NCBI GenBank assembly: GCA_910578735.1
Contig: CAJTSQ010000003.1
Span: forward strand, 53,070 to 117,069
Direction: 5' to 3'
DNA length: 64,000 nt
From: an uncultured Oscillospiraceae bacterium
GTDB lineage: Bacteria > Bacillota > Clostridia > Oscillospirales > Oscillospiraceae
Both the position numbers and the translations under genes were made by a program. Of this stretch, positions 36,501-45,379 are shown piece by piece. The stretch's first letter is position 1; each line of letters starts with the position of its first letter. The notes beneath the pieces were generated by a model, which searched no databases, was not told the DNA's origin, and saw nothing but the letters and a program-made list of their open reading frames with translations.

Positions 36501-36766
36501 ACCGCCTCAAAAACGCCCGGCTCCATGTCAGCACAGAGCAGGACGGCGGGGGCCTGCGCATCGGGTACCGGCTGAACCTGGAGGAGCAGAACCAGGTGGT
36601 GCAGAACAGCTGCTACAATGAGAACCTGGAGCGGTCAGAGAAAAGCCGGGAGGAGGCCCGTATCCTCTACGTGGCTATGACCCGGGCCATCCGGTCTTTC
36701 TCCTGGATCGAATGGAGAGGAAACCGCAGCTTCTCCTGGCAGAGGCTGCTTGAAACGGAGGGCTGA
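33515..36766 (+). CDS. NERD nuclease-domain / UvrD-type helicase fusion
   Basis: The 1083-residue protein opens with a NERD (nuclease-related) domain: Asp44 in REFDVCVLMP, then Glu58-x-Lys60 in VVELKGW, i.e. a restriction-nuclease-like D/E-x-K core. From about residue 350 it is a superfamily 1 helicase of UvrD/PcrA/AddA type: Walker A VVSAGAGTGKTHT (Lys364), motif Ia ITFTNEAADNMEEKL, motif II FVDEFQDTDD (Asp603-Glu604), GDVKQCIYRFRGA, VHKAKGLEYGHV and YVAMTRA. Residues 100-340 match nothing I know. It is first in the operon, 3 bases before an AddB-like partner, so the two may form an AddAB-like complex. AGAGGGGG sets the ATG. Confidence 0.93.
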   Translation: MGTLIGAGNSNNFGENYFIDRAKAYLDDSHIIYWNRQLFGREFDVCVLMPEKGILVVELKGWREETVLGLDGQNQVVIQTEEGERALSPQKQARGYRFSLERYIRQNLGKLPLVFHMVGLPQISRAFYRAHRLDVAMEERFTFLKEDLENNAAFFHKLDQALREVTNWHRDSFDRQTMWQVRGLFEADVGRPEGRAQDQAAVPCRRHDYSRLYYLPRTEPLSDRAVAEMLEQYFLGCKLYCVFEDQAELCRLAGALDEALTRRGLRRDGENIALDLEETSRHLPPLSPGAEAFQAFHCEFSLLSAPFDPPVPAFCVVNGAWNREQERWIQELAGRSIFNAEQYRIEHAPPEKHVVVSAGAGTGKTHTMIAWVGFICYTQNVPLVKMAERIVMITFTNEAADNMEEKLKRYFRNCCLVTSRVEYLDMVAQIDHMQISTIHAYAKQLIVQLGTSFGYGVDFGVTSSNFYRSKKISSLLDSYIRQKARERGPGYADQLGMPVYAIRDSILDFIGKLHNKSVDISAIAAGDFGTLPPGDPHGALHELLSTLIPQVEREYRAELLENNQVHLSSMMSMLSRFIAAPESRTRIRELKKDRDARQFLFVDEFQDTDDTQIEMLLTLAELLDYSLFVVGDVKQCIYRFRGAQEKAFDQLGIGRDSSRWVERTLRRNYRTDSALLDRFDRVFQAWGGEELLTYTPEKDRLLGTRDYNSGLLRCPEEFYRRIEIAAEGERIPKLIEEIRRLQRRVEGEKGGRLSARERSIAVLVRENWQAELVRLECARQGIEAQTNTGGDLYQSQPALDMMILVNALIHFDEADYLYQLTASNFFALDIPKSNLYALREKLRAGGPRAKAEEREQVNYMIQFINPMLANKIDQANKWEYVVKSLRTQPVLQVLRRLYSTLEPWRNFSQDSWKQHYYQLNVDLLFEQLINACNVDKLTVNTLGEYLCSCIVSRASVDSRKPAGDGAEAPVRCVTVHKAKGLEYGHVILPFCSAPIDRLKNARLHVSTEQDGGGLRIGYRLNLEEQNQVVQNSCYNENLERSEKSREEARILYVAMTRAIRSFSWIEWRGNRSFSWQRLLETEG

Positions 36767-36769
36767 CAG

Positions 36770-39637
36770 GTGCCGTACAAAATCTATACCTATGAAGACC
36801 CCTACCGGCTGGATGAGGCGGATTTCTGGCCGGAGATCGCGGGCCTGCCCCACTTCTGCGGAGCCCGCACGCTGGTGAACGGGCTGAAGGATGTGCTGGG
36901 CGACCGCATCCTGGGATTGATCTGCCCGCTGGACGATCTGGTGCGCCACGAGCGGGTGTACCAGTCCTGGACGGACAATGTGGGGCTGCGGGTCCAGCAG
37001 TACAGCGCGCTGACAAAGGTCTTCAAGGACCTGGACCGGCGCAGGGCAGTTACTCCCGCCTTTTACATGGCCCTGACTCAAAACCAGGGTTATTTTCTGG
37101 AGGCGATGCGCCTGTTTGTGGAGCTGGGCATCCCGGCCTCCGCGCTGGACCGGGACAAAGGGAACCAGGAACAGCGGCTGTTTACTGAGATTCTGGGCCG
37201 GGCCCAGACCAGCGGGATGTTTACATTTCCCCAGACGCCGGACCGGGCGGCGCTGAAAGAGATTATCGCAAGTCTGGCCCGGCAGGAGGTGAAGGACTGC
37301 ACCGGCCCCCAGCGGGAAAAGAACCGCTGCAGCCGGGCGGCGGAGTGGACAGCGGAGCAGCCCCTGGAGGCGGTAGTGGTCCACGGCGTCCACCGGTTCT
37401 CGCCGGTGCAGCTCCGGCTGCTCACCAGTATGGAACAGATGGGGATCACGGTCATTTTCCTGTTCAACTACCAGAAGAAATACCCCAGGATATATGCCTC
37501 CTGGAGCGATATCTACAGCTGTTTTGACACTCCCTTCCACCACGACACCGCTGTTCCGGAATACCGGGCCGACACCATGCAAAACCCAAGCAACGCTCTG
37601 GCCTGCGCTCTGGGTACGCTGTGGGAGGGCAGGGATGCCGGCGGCGCATCCCTGCGCCAGTGGCGCCGGCTCTATCAGAGCGTGGAGCTGGTGGAGTTTG
37701 CCAATGTCACCGAGTACGCCCACTTTATTTCCAATCATTTTGAGGATGCCATACGGCGGTATGCGGAATCCCGGGGGGTGATGGAGCGGGGCAACGATGT
37801 GTGGAACAAGGCCGCGGTCCTCCGACAGCTGGACGAGCAGGTGTACACGGCCAACCGGGACGTACATACTCTGTTGAAAATCTACTATCCGGAGTACGCC
37901 AAAGACCGGCATTTCCTGTCCTACCCCATCGGCCAGTTCTTCGCGGCCATCTACCGTCTTTGGGATTACGAGAGGCAGGAGATACGCTTCGATATCCCTG
38001 CGGTGAAGGAGTGCCTGTCCTCCAACATCCTCCGGTCCGGCCCGGGGGAGGTGCTGCTGCGCACATTCTGCAATGTGGAGCCGCTGTTTGAGAACATCAC
38101 CACCTTCAGCCAGTTCCGCCGGGAGATTGGGGAGGAGTATTGGAACAACTACCTCCGGGTGGCCGGGGCGGTGGAGGGCGACCCTCTGTATCCCCTGCGC
38201 CGGCTGTCTGTCTACAATGCCTACAAGGCGCCCGGGAAGGACGTGAAAGCCCTGATCCAGGGGGTGGAGGAGATCAACGGGATCGCCAAATACCTCTTTG
38301 CCCTGGACCGCTCCCAGGAGGATTTTATCAGCTTTGGGGCCCATTTCCATAAGCTGGAGGAATTCTTGAGGCAGCGGGAATTGCTCCTGGCCAACGAGCA
38401 GGAGCGGACCCTGATCCAGGCCCTCCAGGCCCGGCTGGACCAGGTCAGGCCGGAGCGGTCCTCCTTCTCCGGCACCTTCCGGGACCTGCGGGAGGGCCTG
38501 CACTTCTATTTGAAGCAGAAGGACGACGGTGACCAGGGCGTGGACTGGATCGTGAAGAATTTTGAGCAGATCGACGGCGATATCCTCCAGAGCAGAGGCC
38601 AGTTTGCCCGGGAGGAGCGGAAGACCTACCACTTCGCCTGCCTGTCCGACCGGGATATGAACCAGACTGTCAACGACCAGCTCCCCTGGCCTTTGACGGA
38701 CGAGTTCATCCGGACGGCCTATACCCCGTCGGACCTGCGCTTTCAGGTGTACTACACGGCCCTGGGGGCCCGGAGCAGCTTTTTGCGGTATGCTCTGTTC
38801 TACGGGCTGTGCTACAACCGCTGCGGCGTGCGGCTGAGCTACGTCAGGCAGTACGGCGGCGAGACCACCGAGCCCTATGTGCTGCTGGGCATTCTGGGCC
38901 TTGTCCCCAAGGCCGGCCCAGTGGAGGCCGGGACAGCCCGGGCCCCCTTTACCATGACCATCCCTCGGGAGCCCGTGAAAAGGCTGGCCTATGACCGGTG
39001 GCAGATGATGGACATGTTCCTGTGTCCCTACCGGTTTTTCCTGGACTATGTGGTGGGGGAGGCCCCGGTGGTCCAGAGCGGATTCCTCTATCAGAAGTAC
39101 TATGAAAACCTGCTCATTGACGCGGCCTGGAGGCGGGTGCAGCGGCAGCCCAAGGCGCAGGCGCAGAAGTTGCTTTCCCGCATCGTGGACGAGGAGAGCC
39201 GGAGGCTGGAGCCCTATTTCCGGTTCTGGAAGGGGACGGAGATTTACGACCTGAAGCGGCGGGCCTGGCACTACCTGAGCTACAGGAAAGCGGCGGGAGA
39301 CGGGGTGGTGGAAGCCCACTCCCCCGAGCATATGCGCGTCCGGTTCCTCTTTGGGGCGGCCTGGTTCGGGGTGGAGACGGGGGAGGCCGAGCCGAGAAAT
39401 CCCTACGGCAGCTTTGAGAGACTGACCGGGGCGGAGCGGGGCAAGAAGATCTACTCCCTGAACAAGCTGCCCGGGCCGGGCCGGCGCGAGCGGGAGCTGA
39501 CGGAGGCGCTGCAAAGGGAGACGCTGCACTATCTGGAGGAGACTGGCTGGGAGGAGAAGATGGCCCTTCCGGCGGACTGGTGCCGGTACTGCGTCCACAG
39601 GGGCAGCTGTATGGCCCCGTTTCTGGGCAGAGAGTAG
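36770..39637 (+). CDS. AddB-like protein with four-Cys iron-sulfur nuclease fold, catalytic residues not evident
   Basis: The 955-residue protein starts at GTG 36770, with GGAGGG inside the end of the upstream gene. Position after a UvrD/AddA-like helicase, size, and the C-terminal cysteines (Cys752 in FLCPYRFF, then Cys938-x2-Cys941-x5-Cys947 in WCRYCVHRGSC) recall the iron-staple nuclease domain of AddB and Cas4. However, I find no GxIDR or DYKTG-like motif between Cys752 and Cys938, so the nuclease is probably degenerate and structural. The N-terminal 600 residues read like an inactivated helicase (for example LEAVVVHGVHRFSPVQLRLL). The likely role is DNA-end binding with the partner helicase. 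Family identity is an inference. Confidence 0.7.
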   Translation: MPYKIYTYEDPYRLDEADFWPEIAGLPHFCGARTLVNGLKDVLGDRILGLICPLDDLVRHERVYQSWTDNVGLRVQQYSALTKVFKDLDRRRAVTPAFYMALTQNQGYFLEAMRLFVELGIPASALDRDKGNQEQRLFTEILGRAQTSGMFTFPQTPDRAALKEIIASLARQEVKDCTGPQREKNRCSRAAEWTAEQPLEAVVVHGVHRFSPVQLRLLTSMEQMGITVIFLFNYQKKYPRIYASWSDIYSCFDTPFHHDTAVPEYRADTMQNPSNALACALGTLWEGRDAGGASLRQWRRLYQSVELVEFANVTEYAHFISNHFEDAIRRYAESRGVMERGNDVWNKAAVLRQLDEQVYTANRDVHTLLKIYYPEYAKDRHFLSYPIGQFFAAIYRLWDYERQEIRFDIPAVKECLSSNILRSGPGEVLLRTFCNVEPLFENITTFSQFRREIGEEYWNNYLRVAGAVEGDPLYPLRRLSVYNAYKAPGKDVKALIQGVEEINGIAKYLFALDRSQEDFISFGAHFHKLEEFLRQRELLLANEQERTLIQALQARLDQVRPERSSFSGTFRDLREGLHFYLKQKDDGDQGVDWIVKNFEQIDGDILQSRGQFAREERKTYHFACLSDRDMNQTVNDQLPWPLTDEFIRTAYTPSDLRFQVYYTALGARSSFLRYALFYGLCYNRCGVRLSYVRQYGGETTEPYVLLGILGLVPKAGPVEAGTARAPFTMTIPREPVKRLAYDRWQMMDMFLCPYRFFLDYVVGEAPVVQSGFLYQKYYENLLIDAAWRRVQRQPKAQAQKLLSRIVDEESRRLEPYFRFWKGTEIYDLKRRAWHYLSYRKAAGDGVVEAHSPEHMRVRFLFGAAWFGVETGEAEPRNPYGSFERLTGAERGKKIYSLNKLPGPGRRERELTEALQRETLHYLEETGWEEKMALPADWCRYCVHRGSCMAPFLGRE

Positions 39638-39666
39638 CCCCAATCGGTTCTAAAGGAGGCACAGAC

Positions 39667-42600
39667 ATGCTGGAGGGCTGTTATTACCGCTGTCCCATCG
39701 AGATGGAGGAGGGCGACCGCGCCTATCCCAGGTTTTTTGTGCTGGCCCAGCTGGTGGAGTACAACGAGCTGGCGGACACGGTCCGGATGAAGCTGCACGA
39801 CCTGCTGCACAGCGGGGCGTACTACGGCGGCCTGCTCCGCCGCACTGTGTTCCGGGCCCGGGACATCGCTCGCTGTGAGGCGGTTCCCGGCGGAGCGGCG
39901 GAGGGCCCCTGGGGCCGGGGGGTAATCCTCGCCCGGGGGGAGGGGCCGGAGGACCAGCCCTTCTGGTACTGGATTAGGCTGCCGGACGGGCGCTGTGTCC
40001 GGGTCCAGGAGACCAAGCTGCGGCTGGAGTACTCCCAAATGAACTATGCGCCGGAAAAACAGCTGCGGGCCTATGAGTTTCAGCACCCCACCTGGTTTAT
40101 CAACCGCTGCAGGGTGAGCCGGAATCGGCATATGGTCCAGAGCGCTGCCTACGGCTTTTCGATTTTGGCGGGCTGCCGGGCCTTTCTGCTGCCCCATCAG
40201 GTCAGCACGGTGGTCCGGTGCCTGGAGACCCTGCCGGTGCGGTATATGCTGGCCGACGAGGTGGGCCTGGGCAAGACGGTGGAGGCCTGCTCTATCCTGC
40301 GTATCCTAGCCGAGGAGAACCGGGGCCTGCGCACGCTGATTGTGGTCCCCGGTGCGCTGGCGGGCCAGTGGAGGACCGAGCTGCGCTACAAATTCGGCCT
40401 GGAGGCCCGGGTGGGGGCGGCCGCGGCTCCTGTCTGCCTGCTCCCCATGGAGGAGCTGGAGGGGGCGGAGGAGATTCTGGATGGAGGCTGGGATCTGGCC
40501 ATTGTGGATGAGACACACCGGCTGCTGGACCGCGCCCCCTGGTACGGCCGGGTCCAGGAGCTGAGCCGGAGGACGCCCCATCTGCTTCTGCTGTCCGCCA
40601 CCCCAATCCAGGACCGGAACGAGGAGTATCGGCGGCTGCTGGCCCTGTTGAGCCCGGAACAGTATGGGGCGATGGCCCCGGAGCGCTTTGCCTGGCTGGT
40701 GGAGAAGCAGAAGCGGATTCAGAGACTGGTGAACCAGCAGCTGAACCGGCTTGGGCGCTATGAGGACTACCGGGAGGACATCGGAGAGAAGCTGGAGGAC
40801 ATTTCCCGGCTTCTGCAGGACCGGGCCTTCACCGCGCAGGTGGAGGCGGTGGACCCTGCGGCTCCGGACCGGGGGCTGGAGCAGGTGCGCCAGGCCCTGG
40901 CCTACCTGTGCGAAAACTACCGGGTGGAGCGCCGGGTGGTCCGAGGACGGAGGCAGCTGATTCAAGGTCGGATGGCCCGGCGGGTGCTGCGGGAGGTCCC
41001 CTATACGCCGCTGACCCTGAACGAGGACTACAACGAGAGCGGCGTGATTCAGAGTACCCTGGCCTATCTGGCAGAGTACGGGGCGGATGGGGAAGACTTT
41101 GCAGTCCGGACGGCAATTCCGCTGCTGTCCGCGCTGTTCAGCAGCCCCTGGGCCTTTGAGGAGGCCCTGAGCGCTTGGAAGATTGACGACAGCGCTCTGC
41201 TGGCCAGCACTGCAGCCTGGAAGCGGCAGGCCGACAATGAACACAGGCTGGCGGACGTGGCCCTGGACGAGGACCCGGAACTCATCAAAGGGCGGCTGCT
41301 GTCCGCGCTGAACTACATCGACCAGGAGACGGACATGCCGGGCCGGGAGGACTGCAAGCTGGTGGTGTTCACTGCCTGGGGCCCCACTCTGCGGGCCTTT
41401 CTGGACCTGTTCAACGCCCGCTACGCCCCGATGGGAATTTATGCCGCCGCCTTTGCCCGGGGGCTGGACCGGGAGGCGCTGGAGGAGAGCGTCTACGCCT
41501 TTCAAAATGACCCGGCCTGCCGGGCGATCGTCTGCGACGAGACGGGGGGCGAGGGCCGGAATTTTCAGAATGCGGCCCAGATCATCCATCTGGACCTGCC
41601 CTGGAGCGCCAACACGCTGGAACAGCGCATCGGGCGGCTGGACCGGCTGGGGCGGGACCCGGACACGGACATTGTCTCAGTGGTCCTGTACGCCCAAAAT
41701 ACGGTGGAGGAGCAGCTGTTTCGTATCTGGCGGGACGGGATGAAGCTGTTTGACCAGTCCCTCAGCGGGCTGGAGATCGTCACCGGGGAGCTGAACAGGC
41801 TGATTGCCCGGGCGCTGGAGGAGGACTACGCCACCGGCCTGGCCAACGCCTTTGAGGACATTCTGGATCAGGCCCGGGAGATGCGGGAGAGCGTGGAGGA
41901 TGAGCAGGACTTCGACCTGGGGGCCGCCCTGTACCGCCCGCTGGTCCGGGGGGTGGACCGTATGCTGGAGGCCTATGAGGCGGACAGCGGCGCATTGTTC
42001 ACCCGGGCCATGCTGGGCTGGGGCAGTCAGGCCGGCCTGCGGGCCGAGGAGAGCGAGGACGGAGCCCTGGTGGAGTTTCGGGAGAGGGGGTTCAGCGCCA
42101 ATGCTGCCCGGCAGTCGCTGTTTATCCCGCCTGACTGGGACCGCTATGAGAACTGCGCCATCCTGCGCCGGGAGGGGAAGCTGCTGGGCTCCTTCGACCG
42201 GAAGACGGCGGCCATGCAGGAGGATATTTTGTTTTTTGCCCCCGGCGACGCCGTGTATGACGCGATCTTGTCCAACGCCTCCGGCTGCAGCCGGGGCCGC
42301 TGTGCCGCCATCGGGGTCGGCGGCGCCTTTGACTATGACGGGGTGATCTATATCTACAATGTGGAGCCCTGGATCGAGGGGCTGCTGGAGGAGGAGATTG
42401 GTCTGCGGGCCCTGGCGCAGTACCGGATGTACCTGCCCCTGGAGCAGATCATCGTCCCTGTGGGCCTGACCCGGGAGAGCCGGGAGGTGCCCGAGGGGGA
42501 GGTGATTGAAACCCTGCTGGGGCTGACGGAGCGGCGGGCGGAACACCTGGGGCGGCGGAGCGCCGGCCGGATGTCCACGTCCGCGCTGGAGCGGTTTATC

Positions 42601-42885
42601 ACCCGCAATCCCCCCGAACGGTGGGAGCCGCTGGTGGAGGATTGCTCCGCCGCCGCCTTTAGACGGGCCGCGGCGCGGCTGCGGGAGCGGGCCGACCTGG
42701 AGGGGGCGGCCCGGGAGATGCGCCGGGTCCTCCACGGCCTGCGGGCCGAACGGGCTTATTTCCAGCGGGACATGGGGCCGGTGGAAGAGCAGGAGCGGGT
42801 ATTTCAAAGGACCCTGGAGGCGCTGAAGCGGGCCCGGCCTGTGCTGGATGCGGTCTGCTTTTTGCGGGTGAGGAAGTATGAATAG
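39667..42885 (+). CDS. SNF2/RapA-like helicase, DpdE-like
   Basis: The 1072-residue protein has a superfamily 2 SNF2/RapA motor: Walker A LADEVGLGKTVEA (Lys203), IVVPGALAGQWRTEL, DETH box IVDETHRLLD (Asp281), LLLLSATPIQDR, and late motifs GEGRNFQNA and QRIGRLDRLGRDPDTD (about 652-665). The first 150 residues and last 400 have no family I can name. AAAGGAGGC sets the ATG at 39667; the frame before it overlaps the upstream gene. It is followed with an 8-base overlap by a RecQ-like helicase. This size and neighbourhood match what I know of DpdE in 7-deazaguanine-DNA restriction loci; an HMM comparison is needed to fix the family. Confidence 0.82.
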   Translation: MLEGCYYRCPIEMEEGDRAYPRFFVLAQLVEYNELADTVRMKLHDLLHSGAYYGGLLRRTVFRARDIARCEAVPGGAAEGPWGRGVILARGEGPEDQPFWYWIRLPDGRCVRVQETKLRLEYSQMNYAPEKQLRAYEFQHPTWFINRCRVSRNRHMVQSAAYGFSILAGCRAFLLPHQVSTVVRCLETLPVRYMLADEVGLGKTVEACSILRILAEENRGLRTLIVVPGALAGQWRTELRYKFGLEARVGAAAAPVCLLPMEELEGAEEILDGGWDLAIVDETHRLLDRAPWYGRVQELSRRTPHLLLLSATPIQDRNEEYRRLLALLSPEQYGAMAPERFAWLVEKQKRIQRLVNQQLNRLGRYEDYREDIGEKLEDISRLLQDRAFTAQVEAVDPAAPDRGLEQVRQALAYLCENYRVERRVVRGRRQLIQGRMARRVLREVPYTPLTLNEDYNESGVIQSTLAYLAEYGADGEDFAVRTAIPLLSALFSSPWAFEEALSAWKIDDSALLASTAAWKRQADNEHRLADVALDEDPELIKGRLLSALNYIDQETDMPGREDCKLVVFTAWGPTLRAFLDLFNARYAPMGIYAAAFARGLDREALEESVYAFQNDPACRAIVCDETGGEGRNFQNAAQIIHLDLPWSANTLEQRIGRLDRLGRDPDTDIVSVVLYAQNTVEEQLFRIWRDGMKLFDQSLSGLEIVTGELNRLIARALEEDYATGLANAFEDILDQAREMRESVEDEQDFDLGAALYRPLVRGVDRMLEAYEADSGALFTRAMLGWGSQAGLRAEESEDGALVEFRERGFSANAARQSLFIPPDWDRYENCAILRREGKLLGSFDRKTAAMQEDILFFAPGDAVYDAILSNASGCSRGRCAAIGVGGAFDYDGVIYIYNVEPWIEGLLEEEIGLRALAQYRMYLPLEQIIVPVGLTRESREVPEGEVIETLLGLTERRAEHLGRRSAGRMSTSALERFITRNPPERWEPLVEDCSAAAFRRAAARLRERADLEGAAREMRRVLHGLRAERAYFQRDMGPVEEQERVFQRTLEALKRARPVLDAVCFLRVRKYE

Positions 42886-45367
42886 CAGAGAGATTTTACA
42901 GCAGTATACCATCGGCGGGATGGGGGCCGGAGAGGCCCTGGAGGCGCTGGAAAGGCTCCTGGCCGGCCAGTCCGGCCCGGCGGCTGTGCGGGAGGCGGCC
43001 CGGGCGCGTTATGGGATCGGTTTTCTCCGCCGGACGGCCCAGTATCAGGCGGGCCGGGCCTCCGTCCAGGACCTGTGCCTGAATATCCGGGACCTGATCC
43101 TGGTGCTGGGGAGTCTCCGGCTGCCCAGGGGGCTGTATAATGTGGTGAAGGAGCACGGCCCGGCCTTTGGTCTGGTCTGCGAGGTGGACATGCGGGTGTC
43201 CTGCCGGCTGGAGGCGCCGGAGTGGCTGGGTCCCCGGCGGTTTGTGGAGGATGTTTACGCCCTCCGGATGGGAGAGGCCGCCGGGGCGGAGGCGCCTTCC
43301 GCCGGAGACGGGCTGCTGCGGCGGGTGACCGTGTATCAGAATTACAGGAGCTGCGAACAGAAGCTGGCCGTCCACACCGCGCTGGGCCTGCCCCGGGGGG
43401 ACACTCTCCTGGTGTCGCTGCCCACCGGGGGAGGAAAAAGCCTGGTCACCCAGATGCTGGCCGGCGCGGGTGAAGGGCTGACGCTGGTCATCGTGCCCAC
43501 GGTGGCCCTGGCCCTGGACCAATACGGCGCGGCCAGGGGGATGATGCGGGAGAAGGCCGGGATCTTCTGCTGCCGGGGCCGCCAGCCCAGGGCCGAGCGG
43601 GAGGCGCTGCTGTCGGCCCTGGACCGGCGGGAGGCCAGGCTGCTGTTTACCTCGCCGGAGGCCGTTTTGAAAAACAGCGCCCTGCGCCGGCTGCTGGATC
43701 AGGCTGCTGCGGCGGGCCGGCTGGACAACGTGGTGATGGACGAGGCCCACGTGGTTCCGGACTGGGGGGTCTTTTTCCGCCCGGATTTTCAGATATTCTC
43801 CGTGGTGCTGCAAAAATGGAGGGAGCTGTCCGCAGGGCATATCCGCACCTTTCTGCTGTCCGCCACCCTGTCGGACGACGTGGTGGAGACGCTGTTCTCC
43901 CTGTTCGGCGCGGAGGGGCACAACGTTCAGCTCCGCTGCGACGCCCTGCGGCAGGAACCCCGGTTCTGCTTTCGGCCGGTGAAAACCCGGCAGGAGCAGG
44001 AGGACAAGGTGGTGCAGGCCGTCCGCCTGCTGCCCAAGCCCATGGTGGTCTATGTGCTGGAGCCCCGGCAGGCGGAGACGATCCGGAAGCGGCTGGCCCG
44101 GGAGGGCTACCGCAATATCCCCACTTTTACCGGGGAGACCGGGGAGGAGGCGCGCAGCCGGGTGCTGACCGGCTGGAAGCAAAACGACTACGACGTGGTG
44201 ATCGCCACGTCGGCCTTCGGCATCGGGGTGGACAAGCCGGACGTCAGGACCGTTCTGCACGCCTGCTGCCCGGAGAACCTCAGCCGCTTCTACCAGGAGG
44301 TGGGCCGGGGCGGCCGGGACCAGCTGCCCTCCCTCAGCCTGCTGCTGCCCTACCGGGACCGGTATGACCGGGACAGCGATGGAAAGCGCGCCAAGGGGCT
44401 GGTGAGTAAGCGGATTCTCACGGCCAGGCAGGGGGCCGTCCGGTGGAGCGGTATGCTGGCCGACCCAGGCACCCTGGTGGATGGGGACACGTGTACCCTG
44501 AACACCGCCGCCGTCCCCGCCACCATGACAGAGGAGGAGGTGGAGTATGCGGGCAACCGGAATATGGCCTGGAACGTGAATCTCCTCCTGCTGCTCCATC
44601 GAACGGGATTCCTTCGGCTGGAAGACGTCAGCTATGTGCCGGAGACCCGGGTATACCGGATGGGGGCCAAGCTGCTGCGGCCTGAGATTCTACAGGATGA
44701 GGCGGCCCTGCGGGAGGCCCTGGAGGGGCCGCGCAATCTGGAGTACGGCCGTCAGGTGGCGGGCTATGAGGCGATGTATGGCCTCATAGCGTCGCCCAGG
44801 GCGATGTGCTGGGGCCAGGTGTTCCGGCGGCTGTTCCCCCTGGCCCGGGAGGTGTGCGCCGGCTGTCCCGCCGACCCGGAGGGGCGGAGTACGGCAGATA
44901 TAGGTATCAAACTGCGGACAGACCCGGGCCTCCGACTGCCTCCGGTCCAGCCTGGGCAGCGGCTGAAGCGGCATATGGGCACCTACTCGGAGCTGATGGT
45001 GCGCTGGAGGGCAAACGGCCCCTGGACCCTGGAGACGCTGGAGGAGCTGAGTGTCCGGGCCGGCCGGTGCGGTCTGGGGGCCCTGGTCCTGCCCGGGGCG
45101 GCGGCGGGCCGGACCGGCTTTGACGGGCTGGTGCTGGACTACGACGAGTTTTGCTTTGCTGCGGTCCACACGCCCTATCTGTTTGCCGGAGGGGTGCTGT
45201 GCGCATTCTGCGGCGGAGAGGGGGAACTGGCCCTGTACCAGAGCCTAAACCGGCTGAAGCCGCTGGGGTATCTCCGGGTGCTGTACTGGGATGAGAGCGC
45301 AACGGCCGGCGGCCGGCCGGCGCGGGATTGCGTGGAGGGCTACGCCATTTCCTTTGAGCGGTTTTAG
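42878..45367 (+). CDS. RecQ-like DNA helicase, DpdF-like
   Basis: The 829-residue protein overlaps the previous gene by 8 bases. Its central motor (about 155-500) has Walker A SLPTGGGKSLVTQML (Lys187), IVPTVALALDQYG, DEAH box VVMDEAHVVPDWG (Asp288), TFLLSATLSDDV, SAFGIGVDKPDVRTV and the RecQ-type QEVGRGGRDQ (about 472-481). The classical RecQ zinc and HRDC domains are not apparent; the C-terminal 300 residues are unassigned. It fits DpdF, the RecQ-like helicase that follows DpdE in Dpd loci. It probably remodels or unwinds DNA during restriction. Confidence 0.82.
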   Translation: MNSREILQQYTIGGMGAGEALEALERLLAGQSGPAAVREAARARYGIGFLRRTAQYQAGRASVQDLCLNIRDLILVLGSLRLPRGLYNVVKEHGPAFGLVCEVDMRVSCRLEAPEWLGPRRFVEDVYALRMGEAAGAEAPSAGDGLLRRVTVYQNYRSCEQKLAVHTALGLPRGDTLLVSLPTGGGKSLVTQMLAGAGEGLTLVIVPTVALALDQYGAARGMMREKAGIFCCRGRQPRAEREALLSALDRREARLLFTSPEAVLKNSALRRLLDQAAAAGRLDNVVMDEAHVVPDWGVFFRPDFQIFSVVLQKWRELSAGHIRTFLLSATLSDDVVETLFSLFGAEGHNVQLRCDALRQEPRFCFRPVKTRQEQEDKVVQAVRLLPKPMVVYVLEPRQAETIRKRLAREGYRNIPTFTGETGEEARSRVLTGWKQNDYDVVIATSAFGIGVDKPDVRTVLHACCPENLSRFYQEVGRGGRDQLPSLSLLLPYRDRYDRDSDGKRAKGLVSKRILTARQGAVRWSGMLADPGTLVDGDTCTLNTAAVPATMTEEEVEYAGNRNMAWNVNLLLLLHRTGFLRLEDVSYVPETRVYRMGAKLLRPEILQDEAALREALEGPRNLEYGRQVAGYEAMYGLIASPRAMCWGQVFRRLFPLAREVCAGCPADPEGRSTADIGIKLRTDPGLRLPPVQPGQRLKRHMGTYSELMVRWRANGPWTLETLEELSVRAGRCGLGALVLPGAAAGRTGFDGLVLDYDEFCFAAVHTPYLFAGGVLCAFCGGEGELALYQSLNRLKPLGYLRVLYWDESATAGGRPARDCVEGYAISFERF

Positions 45368-45379
45368 GGGGTGAAAGGA

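Noticed and set aside
36635..39643. 1002-residue open frame antisense to the AddB-like gene
   Set aside because: It has no ribosome site, and its Pro/Gly/His/Leu-rich sequence is typical of a GC-rich shadow frame. Similar long antisense frames occur opposite ppdK, ptsI, dndD and purA.
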